Of a stretch of DNA of 12,998 nucleotides, positions 8,029-12,998 are shown one piece after another. Made by a program: the position numbers and the translations under genes. The DNA lies in NCBI GenBank assembly GCA_013811975.1, contig JACCUF010000093.1:1-12998 (forward strand), read 5' to 3'. Within the stretch, counting starts at the first letter, position 1. Each line of letters begins with the position of its first letter. The notes under the pieces are model-generated. The model ran no database searches and was not told where the DNA came from. It worked only from the letters and a program-made list of their open reading frames with translations. Origin of the DNA: Geodermatophilaceae bacterium (lineage in GTDB: Bacteria; Actinomycetota; Actinomycetes; Mycobacteriales; Geodermatophilaceae).

Positions 8029-9572
8029 GCGATTTTCCTTATCTGCTGGTCCTGATGCTGCTGCCCCTGGTGACCGGGCTCGGACTGCTGGCCGTCCCCG
8101 AACACCGTCATGACGTGATCCGGCGGGCCGCCCTTGTCGTCTCCTTGGTCGTCCTGGTCCTGACTGTGCTCATGACCGTGGCCTTCGAACCGAGCGGTCC
8201 CCGATTCCAGTTCGTGCAGTCCTACCCGTGGATTCCCGATTTCGGGGTCCGCTTCTCTCTGGGCGTGGACGGCATCGCACTGGTGATGATCCTGCTGATC
8301 GGCGTACTTGTGCCGGTAGTGGTCGGTGCCTCCTGGAACGAGGGCGCCGACGCGGGCCGCGGCACCGGCAAGAGCGGCAGCATGCGGACCTTCTTCTCCT
8401 GGCTACTGGTCCTCGAAGCGCTGTTGATCGGCGTCTTTGCGGCCACCGACATCTTCCTGTTCTACGTCTTCTTTGAAGCGATGCTGGTTCCGATGTATTT
8501 CCTGATCGGCAGCTTCGGCGGGCCACGACGCCAGTACGCGGCGGTGAAGTTCTTCCTCTACAGCCTCGTCGGCGGTCTGATCATGCTGGCCTCAGTCATC
8601 GGCCTGTACGTGGTGAGCGCCAACGAGATCGGGCAGGGCACCTTCGCCTTCGACGCGTTGCGCCAGATCAGCATCGATCCAGATCTGCAGAAGTTGTTGT
8701 TCCTCGGATTCTTCATCGCCTTCGCGATCAAGGCACCTCTGGTGCCCTTCCACACCTGGCTGCCCGATGCCGGTGCCGAGGCTCCGATCGGTGGCGCGGT
8801 CCTGCTCGTCGGGGTGCTGGACAAGGTCGGAACGTTCGGCTTCCTTCGGTACTGCCTGCCACTGTTCCCCGATGCCAGCCGCGCCTTCGCGCCCGCGATC
8901 TTGGTGCTGGCCGTACTCGGAATCCTGTACGGCGCACTTCTGGCCATGGGTCAGACGGACATGAAGCGGCTGGTCGCCTACACCTCGATCGCGCACTTCG
9001 GGTTCATCGCGTTGGGCGTCTTCGCCTTCACCACCCAGGCCGGAACCGGCGCCGTGCTGTACATGGTCAACCATGGCATTTCGACCGGCGCGTTGTTCCT
9101 GATCGTCGGCGTCCTGATCAGTCGAGGAAAGTCGCGCACGATCGGAGACTACGGGGGGGTCGGTAGCGTGGCCCCGCTGTTGGCCGGCGCCTTCTTGTTG
9201 GCTGGTCTGTCCTCACTCGCCCTACCCGGGACCAACAGCTTCGTCAGTGAGTTCCTGGTCCTGCTGGGGTCGTTCGGGCCGTACCCGGTCTTCTCGATCC
9301 TGGCGACGGTGGGCATCATCCTGGCCGCGCTCTACATCCTGCTCATGTACCAACGCACGATGCACGGGCCGATCAAACCGGCGGTGCGCGGCTTCAAAGA
9401 CCTGAGCAAGCGGGAAATGGCCTACCTCAGTCCACTTCTGGCCGTGATCATCGTACTGGGCGTCTACCCGAAACCGTTGCTGGACATCATCACCCCAGCG
9501 GTCAACGCCACGATGTCCGATGTGGGAGCCGACCAGTCGAGCGCTCAAGCCGGGAACGAAGGAGGCGACTGA
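8025..9572 (+). CDS. nuoM: NADH-quinone oxidoreductase subunit M (NuoM)
   Basis: This is the middle antiporter-like proton-pumping subunit of the membrane arm. It is 515 residues with about 14 predicted helices. The essential TM5 glutamate is E151 (YVFFEAMLVPMYFLIGSFGG), the TM7 lysine is K236 (FAIKAPLVPFHTWLPDA), and the following charged position is K267 (GVLDKVGTFGFLRY). MKRLVAYTSIAHFGFIALG is the broken-helix signature. The start is the ATG at 8025, which overlaps the nuoL stop and leads directly into a hydrophobic first helix. The frame is open back to 7833, but those 64 extra codons lie inside nuoL and encode Arg/Gly-rich sequence. A hydrophilic loop at about 104-120 (WNEGADAGRGTGKSGS) is slightly longer than in E. 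coli. The stop overlaps the nuoN ATG by one base. Confidence 0.96.
   Translation: MSDFPYLLVLMLLPLVTGLGLLAVPEHRHDVIRRAALVVSLVVLVLTVLMTVAFEPSGPRFQFVQSYPWIPDFGVRFSLGVDGIALVMILLIGVLVPVVVGASWNEGADAGRGTGKSGSMRTFFSWLLVLEALLIGVFAATDIFLFYVFFEAMLVPMYFLIGSFGGPRRQYAAVKFFLYSLVGGLIMLASVIGLYVVSANEIGQGTFAFDALRQISIDPDLQKLLFLGFFIAFAIKAPLVPFHTWLPDAGAEAPIGGAVLLVGVLDKVGTFGFLRYCLPLFPDASRAFAPAILVLAVLGILYGALLAMGQTDMKRLVAYTSIAHFGFIALGVFAFTTQAGTGAVLYMVNHGISTGALFLIVGVLISRGKSRTIGDYGGVGSVAPLLAGAFLLAGLSSLALPGTNSFVSEFLVLLGSFGPYPVFSILATVGIILAALYILLMYQRTMHGPIKPAVRGFKDLSKREMAYLSPLLAVIIVLGVYPKPLLDIITPAVNATMSDVGADQSSAQAGNEGGD
9559..9565 (+). promoter_or_regulatory. Shine-Dalgarno of nuoN
   Basis: AAGGAGG lies six bases before the nuoN ATG at 9572, within the last codons of nuoM. 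It is a near-perfect Shine-Dalgarno and fixes the nuoN start. Confidence 0.75.
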
Positions 9573-11122
9573 TGCCCGATCTCAGCGCACCGTCGATCTC
9601 CTACCTGGGCCTGGCCCCAGTCCTCATCGTGCTGGGCGCGGCCTGCATCGGTGTACTCGTGGAGGCCTTCGTGCCGCGGCACTTGCGCTGGAATGCGCAG
9701 GTCAGCCTGGCGCTGCTCGGCACAGTCGGTGCGCTGGCTGCCGTCATCCTGGTCGCCGGGCGCAATGAGCTGACCGCGGCTCGGGCCGTGGCAGTCGACG
9801 GCGCGGCGTTGTTCATCGAAGGGACGATCGCCGCCCTCGGCGCCCTGTCGATCCTGATGTTCGCCGAGCGGGCACTGGATCCGGCAAAGAGCGCGTTCGT
9901 TGCTTCGGCCGCCCTCCCGGTGGGAAGCTCCGCGGACCGCAAGCTCGCCACAGCGCCGTATTCGCAGACCGAGGTCTTCCCACTGGCCAGCTTCGCCATC
10001 GGCGGGATGATGCTCTTTGCCGCGTCGAACAACCTGCTGGTCATGTTCGTCGCCCTCGAGGTCCTCTCCCTGCCGCTGTACCTGATCTGCGGGATGGCCA
10101 GACGGCGCCGATTGCTGTCCCAAGAATCAGCGGTCAAGTACTTCCTGTTGGGTTCCTTCGCCTCGGCGTTCTTCCTGTATGGACTGGCGCTGATCTACGG
10201 CTACTCGGGGACGGTCGACCTCGGAGAGATCCGGGAGGTCGCGGCGCGATCGGGCGCCTCGGATGCGCTGTTCGTCACCGGCCTTGCGCTGTTGATCGTC
10301 GGGCTCCTCTTCAAGGCCGGCATCGCGCCGTTCCACGCCTGGACTCCAGACGTCTATCAGGGCGCGCCCACTGCGGTGACCGCTCTGATGGCATCGTGCA
10401 CGAAGGTGGCCGCGTTCGGTGCAATTTTGCGGCTGCTCTACGTCGGCTTCGGGACCTCCGAATGGACCTGGCGCCCACTGATCTACACCATCGCGATCGT
10501 TTCGATGGTCGTAGGTGCGATCCTCGGGATCACTCAGACCGATGTCAAGCGAATGCTCGCCTACTCCTCGATCGCACACGCCGGGTTCCTCTTGGTCGGC
10601 GTGATCGCCTTAGGCGATGCCGCCACGGCCGGGCGTGGGTTGTCGAGCACCCTGTTCTATCTGCTCACCTACGGACTGACGACGGTCGGCGGCTTCGCAG
10701 TGGTGACTCTCGTACGGGACGGCGACGGCGAAGCGACGCATCTGTCGAAATGGGCTGGTCTTGCCTCGCGTTCGCCGTTGACAGCGGCGGTGATGACGCT
10801 GTTCCTCTTGGGATTGGCCGGATTGCCGCTGACCAGCGGATTCACCGGGAAGTTCGCCGTCTTCCGGGCCGCGATCGATGACGGTGCCTGGCCGCTGGTC
10901 GTCGTCGCTCTGCTAGCCAGTGCCATCGCCGCCTTCTTCTACCTGCGACTGGTCGTGCTGATGTACTTCTCCGCACCGGCCGAGGACGGGCCGACGGTGG
11001 GTGTACCGGGTTTGCCGACGACGATCGTTCTCGCCGTCACGGCTGCGGCCACCGTCATCCTGGGGCTGGCTCCCGGCGCGGTCCTTGACCTGGCCGAGCA
11101 GGCTGCGGTCCTGGTCGGTTAG
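9572..11122 (+). CDS. nuoN: NADH-quinone oxidoreductase subunit N (NuoN)
   Basis: This is the third antiporter-like proton-pumping subunit, closest to the NuoH/J/K end of the membrane arm. It is 516 residues. The functional residues of the family are visible: E163 in MFVALEVLSLPLYLICGM, K248 in LLFKAGIAPFHAWTPDVYQG, and K278 in ALMASCTKVAAFGAILR. The segment DVKRMLAYSSIAHAGFLLVG is the usual broken-helix signature. A hydrophilic insertion at about residues 103-135 lies between two hydrophobic segments and resembles the loop seen in other actinobacterial NuoN. The start overlaps the nuoM stop as TGATG and has a strong Shine-Dalgarno. The gene ends the nuo set; the next gene starts 12 bases later on the same strand. 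Confidence 0.96.
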   Translation: MPDLSAPSISYLGLAPVLIVLGAACIGVLVEAFVPRHLRWNAQVSLALLGTVGALAAVILVAGRNELTAARAVAVDGAALFIEGTIAALGALSILMFAERALDPAKSAFVASAALPVGSSADRKLATAPYSQTEVFPLASFAIGGMMLFAASNNLLVMFVALEVLSLPLYLICGMARRRRLLSQESAVKYFLLGSFASAFFLYGLALIYGYSGTVDLGEIREVAARSGASDALFVTGLALLIVGLLFKAGIAPFHAWTPDVYQGAPTAVTALMASCTKVAAFGAILRLLYVGFGTSEWTWRPLIYTIAIVSMVVGAILGITQTDVKRMLAYSSIAHAGFLLVGVIALGDAATAGRGLSSTLFYLLTYGLTTVGGFAVVTLVRDGDGEATHLSKWAGLASRSPLTAAVMTLFLLGLAGLPLTSGFTGKFAVFRAAIDDGAWPLVVVALLASAIAAFFYLRLVVLMYFSAPAEDGPTVGVPGLPTTIVLAVTAAATVILGLAPGAVLDLAEQAAVLVG

Positions 11123-11134
11123 CCGGGGCAGGAA

Positions 11135-12175
11135 GTGCGTACTGGATCGGATAGCGTCGCTGGATCCCCACCGCCAGGTCGAGCCGCGGCGGCACTCGGC
11201 TTGGCTGCCATCGGTGGAGACCTCGAGCCGGCCCTGCAGAGGGGACTCGACGCTGTCGAGGAGCTGCTGCGGACCAGCGTGGCCAGTGACTTCGAGTTCG
11301 TGGGTCAGGCCTCGCGGCATCTGGTCGAAGCGGGTGGTAAGCGGTTCCGGCCGCTGCTGACCCTGCTGGCCGCCCAGCTCGGCGACCCCGAAGCCGCTGG
11401 CGTCGTGCCGGCGGCGGTGGTCGTCGAGCTGACCCACCTGGCGACGCTCTACCACGACGACGTGATGGACGAGGCGGACGTCCGCCGAGGTGCCCCGAGT
11501 GCTAACAGTCGCTGGGACAACAGCGTGGCGATCCTGACCGGTGACTTCCTCTTCGCCCGCGCCTCGGATCTGCTGGCCGACCTGGGCCCGGAGGCGGTTC
11601 GGATTCAGGCCCGTACGTTCGAGCGCCTGGTCACCGGCCAGATCCGCGAGACCGTCGGCCCCGGGCCCGATAGCGATCCGGTCGAGCACTACCTGTCGGT
11701 GCTGACGGACAAGACTGGTTCTCTGGTTGCGACTGCGGCCCGGTTTGGCGCGATGTTCGCCGGCGTCGACGAGCCGCTACGTACCGGCCTGACCTCGTAC
11801 GGCGAAGCCATCGGCATCGCGTTCCAGATCTCCGATGATCTGCTCGACATCGCAAGTGAGCAGGGGGTCTCGGGCAAGGCGCCGGGGACCGATCTCCGTG
11901 AGGGCATTGCGACGCTGCCGATCCTGCTCGCTCGCGCCGGCCGGGACCCGAGCGAATCCAGGTTGCGCGAGTTGTTGGGTGGGCCTCTGACTGATCCGCA
12001 GACCCATGCCGAGGCGCTGGCCTTGTTGCGCGCCTCCGAGGCCATGGTGCGCGCCCAATCGATGCTGGCCGGCTACGTCGAGCGGGCCAAATGCACTCTT
12101 GAGCCGCTCCCGGTCGGCCCGGTGCGCGACGCGCTGGGCAGCCTGTGCGACGTCATGCTCGAACGCACCGCCTGA
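11135..12175 (+). CDS. Long-chain polyprenyl diphosphate synthase (trans-type), probably for the menaquinone side chain
   Basis: This trans-prenyltransferase condenses isopentenyl diphosphate units onto an allylic primer. It is 346 residues. GGKRFRP (67-73) binds isopentenyl diphosphate. The first aspartate-rich motif is D108-D109-x2-D112 in LYHDDVMDEADVRRG, and the second is D234-D235-x2-D238 in AFQISDDLLDIA. GDFLF (136-140) and the KTGSL lysine (K193) are also conserved. The fifth residue before the first motif is alanine (A103), as in octaprenyl synthase IspB, rather than the bulky residue of short-chain farnesyl or geranylgeranyl synthases. A long product is therefore inferred, though the exact chain length cannot be read. 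The GTG at 11135 starts 12 bases after nuoN with only a weak GGGG element upstream; a TTG at 11201 is an alternative, and the first 25 or so residues are not conserved-looking. Co-transcription with nuo fits supply of the menaquinone tail. Confidence 0.9.
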   Translation: MRTGSDSVAGSPPPGRAAAALGLAAIGGDLEPALQRGLDAVEELLRTSVASDFEFVGQASRHLVEAGGKRFRPLLTLLAAQLGDPEAAGVVPAAVVVELTHLATLYHDDVMDEADVRRGAPSANSRWDNSVAILTGDFLFARASDLLADLGPEAVRIQARTFERLVTGQIRETVGPGPDSDPVEHYLSVLTDKTGSLVATAARFGAMFAGVDEPLRTGLTSYGEAIGIAFQISDDLLDIASEQGVSGKAPGTDLREGIATLPILLARAGRDPSESRLRELLGGPLTDPQTHAEALALLRASEAMVRAQSMLAGYVERAKCTLEPLPVGPVRDALGSLCDVMLERTA

Positions 12176-12183
12176 CGGCTTCA

Positions 12184-12228
12184 TCACACTGTGACTTGGC
12201 GCGTTGTCTGCGAGGCTTTTTCCGCGCC
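12184..12228. terminator. Short inverted repeats between convergent genes, possible weak terminator
   Basis: The 64-base gap between the prenyl synthase stop and the convergent cupredoxin stop holds two symmetric elements. TCACACTGTGA (12184-12194) is a perfect palindrome with 5-base arms around one base. GGCGCG at 12198-12203 pairs with CGCGCC at 12223-12228, leaving a loop of 19 bases that contains TTTTT. Neither has a T-tract after the stem on the plus strand. It may help end transcription from both sides, but the structure is weak and the call rests mainly on position. Confidence 0.25.
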
Positions 12229-12239
12229 CGGTTCGGACT

Positions 12240-12569
12240 TCAGCCGACGATCAGCTGTCCCATCATCTCCGGGTGGTTGCTGCAGGTGAAGTCATACGTG
12301 CCCGGCGCCGTGGGCGCGTTGAACGTCAACCGCTCGTCCTGTCCGAGGAGGTCGGTGTTGAAGCTCGTTCCGTCCACGGCGTCCACGTCGTGCTCGGCGG
12401 AGTCCAGGTTGAGCACCAGGATTTCAGCCCCTGCGGGGACGCTCAACGGGACGCCCTGGTAGGCGAATCCCTCCATGATGATCGCAAAGGCTGCGTCGTC
12501 AGTGCTTGCAGCGTCGTTCCCGCCATTGCCGTACGGATCCTCCCCATCGGCGCCTTTGTCGGTGGCCAC
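12240..12569 (-). CDS. Small type-1 copper protein (plastocyanin/amicyanin-like cupredoxin), probable lipoprotein with displaced start
   Basis: This is a single cupredoxin domain, expected to bind one copper ion and carry electrons outside the cytoplasm. From the only usable in-frame start, GTG at 12569, it is 109 residues. A Gly/Asp/Asn-rich linker fills about 1-25 and the beta-sandwich about 27-109. All four type-1 copper ligands are visible: H60 (SAEHDVD) and C96-x2-H99-x2-M102 in FTCSNHPEM, the short amicyanin-type loop. The GTG start is doubtful, because upstream in the same frame the sequence encodes a hydrophobic stretch ending in the lipobox LVSC-GG, then a linker leading straight into this protein (see the leader entry). 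I infer a membrane-anchored lipoprotein whose real start has been lost by a frame change, or a sequence error. It is a paralogue of the adjacent upstream gene. The electron-transfer partner is unknown; copper binding rather than redox transfer is also possible. Confidence 0.8.
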   Translation of the reverse strand: MATDKGADGEDPYGNGGNDAASTDDAAFAIIMEGFAYQGVPLSVPAGAEILVLNLDSAEHDVDAVDGTSFNTDLLGQDERLTFNAPTAPGTYDFTCSNHPEMMGQLIVG

Positions 12570-12709
12570 CGCATTGGAGTAAGCCGGAGTCGAGTTGCCC
12601 GGCGTGTCGTCAGCGCCGCCGCAACTGACCAGTATTAGGGGCAGGACCAGTACTAGGGGCAGGGCGAGAGGGCTCCTTGCGGTCGTCTCATGATTCGCAT
12701 GATCGTCAC
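12570..12709 (-). other. Out-of-frame lipoprotein leader of the cupredoxin gene (apparent frameshift)
   Basis: Read on the minus strand in the frame of the downstream cupredoxin, 12617-12686 encodes TTARSPLALP, then LVLVLPLILVSC-GG: a hydrophobic core with a lipobox, cysteine codon at 12621-12623. This frame has no ATG, GTG or TTG between the stop at 12804-12806 and the GTG at 12569. One frame away are GTG at 12709, ATG at 12700 and ATG at 12691, which read MTIMRIMRRPQGALSPCP and stop at 12653-12655. The basic MRIMRR start is what the n-region of the lipoprotein signal should look like. Adding one base between about 12690 and 12655 would join them. The two ATGs lie in a 9-bp near-repeat, 14 or more bases after the upstream cupredoxin stop. 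Confidence 0.6.
12627..12662. repeat. 18-bp tandem duplication in the lipoprotein signal sequence
   Basis: Two adjacent copies of gaccagtattaggggcag (12627-12644 and 12645-12662) differ only at one position (T/C at 12635/12653). On the minus strand each unit encodes six residues in frame, giving LPLVLV followed by LPLILV in the hydrophobic core just before the lipobox cysteine. The duplication lengthens the core without changing the frame. Confidence 0.85.
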
Positions 12710-12714
12710 AATAG

Positions 12715-12998
12715 TTAGGAGCCGACGATGAGTTGGCCGGACATCTGCGGGTGGATGCTGCAGGTGAAGTCGTAGGTGCCTTCCTCGTCCGGAGCGGTGA
12801 ACGTCAGCTCCTCGCCCTGACCGAGGAGGTCGGTGTTGAAGCTCGTGCCGTCCTTGGAATCTACGTCGTGCCGCGCCGAGTCCTCGTTGATCGCCTTGAT
12901 CAGCGCGCCAGGGGGGACGCTCAGCGGCTCCCCGTAGGAGAAGTCGGCGATGGTGATCGTCCCGGCCACCTCGGCGTCACTGCCGGTGTCGCCACCAC
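12715..12998 (-). CDS. Small type-1 copper protein (cupredoxin), paralogue of the downstream gene; 5' end outside the window
   Basis: This is the C-terminal 94 residues of a second plastocyanin/amicyanin-like domain. The frame is open to the window edge, reading GGDTGSDAEVAG before the domain, so the GTG at 12969 is probably internal. The residue before the two glycines is cut (xGT) and could be TGT, a lipobox cysteine, by analogy with the neighbour's CGGADDT; this is inference. Counting from the GTG codon, the copper ligands are H34 (SARHDVD) and C70-x2-H73-x2-M76 (FTCSIHPQM). By hand alignment it matches the downstream copy at about 54 of 74 positions. The two genes share an uninterrupted 26-bp identity (12821-12846 and 12343-12368), which points to tandem duplication. 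It ends 14 bases before the first ATG of the downstream leader, so the pair is likely one transcript. Confidence 0.8.
   Translation of the reverse strand, partial: GGDTGSDAEVAGTITIADFSYGEPLSVPPGALIKAINEDSARHDVDSKDGTSFNTDLLGQGEELTFTAPDEEGTYDFTCSIHPQMSGQLIVGS

Noticed and set aside
9153..9159. Seven-G run inside nuoM as a possible slippage site.
   Set aside because: It is in the middle of a conserved gene whose frame continues normally, with no alternative product and no start nearby.
12204..12638. Plus-strand open frame of 144 codons (and 12145-12462) opposite the cupredoxin.
   Set aside because: The minus strand encodes a cupredoxin with all copper ligands, and a paralogue confirms that reading. 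The plus-strand products have no family features.
1..12998. Search for CRISPR arrays, tRNA or rRNA genes, insertion sequences, integrases, toxin-antitoxin or defence genes.
   Set aside because: None was seen by reading. The only repeats found are the 18-bp duplication, the short repeats near 12690-12705 and the paralogous cupredoxin sequence; the region is core respiratory metabolism.

Overview
This window is the distal part of a 14-subunit-type NADH:quinone oxidoreductase (respiratory complex I, nuo) operon from a high-GC actinobacterium (Actinomycetota). The assignment rests on the strongly GC-biased third positions, the many GTG starts, and the protein details. NuoH has a proline-rich C-terminal tail, NuoJ has a long hydrophilic tail carrying a PGVFAR...ALLPDG segment, NuoI has an Actinobacteria-like PADAIYVEGGDNTEEARFSP stretch, and a polyprenyl diphosphate synthase directly follows nuoN. 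No closer taxon can be supported from this sequence alone.

Layout. Positions 3-11122 (+) hold nuoF (5' end outside the window), nuoG, nuoH, nuoI, nuoJ, nuoK, nuoL, nuoM and nuoN in canonical order. Stops and starts overlap by 1-8 bases everywhere except nuoK-nuoL, where 10 bases separate them, so this is one polycistronic unit with extensive translational coupling. Twelve bases after nuoN, a long-chain polyprenyl diphosphate synthase (11135-12175, +) probably makes the side chain of the menaquinone that complex I reduces. The operon then meets two convergent minus-strand genes at 12240-12998. These are tandem paralogues of a small type-1 copper protein (plastocyanin/amicyanin-like cupredoxin); the upstream one runs off the window edge.

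How the genes work together. NuoF and NuoG form the NADH-oxidising and iron-sulfur input arm, NuoI links that arm to the membrane, NuoH contributes to the quinone site, and NuoJ/K/L/M/N form the proton-pumping membrane arm. The prenyl synthase plausibly supplies the quinone tail. The cupredoxins look like exported, lipid-anchored copper proteins on the outer face of the membrane; their partner cannot be read from the sequence.

Most of the window is ordinary core metabolism, and I do not see a new defence, mobile or regulatory system. The least ordinary part is the cupredoxin pair. The downstream copy has a clear lipoprotein signal and lipobox (LVSC) in its reading frame but no start codon there. 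Two ATGs and a GTG that would fit lie one frame away, and an 18-bp tandem duplication sits inside the hydrophobic signal core. This suggests a frameshifted (or mis-sequenced) leader. A second point is an 8-G tract at the nuoH/nuoI junction: it may act as the nuoI ribosome-binding site, and loss of one base there would fuse the two genes in frame.
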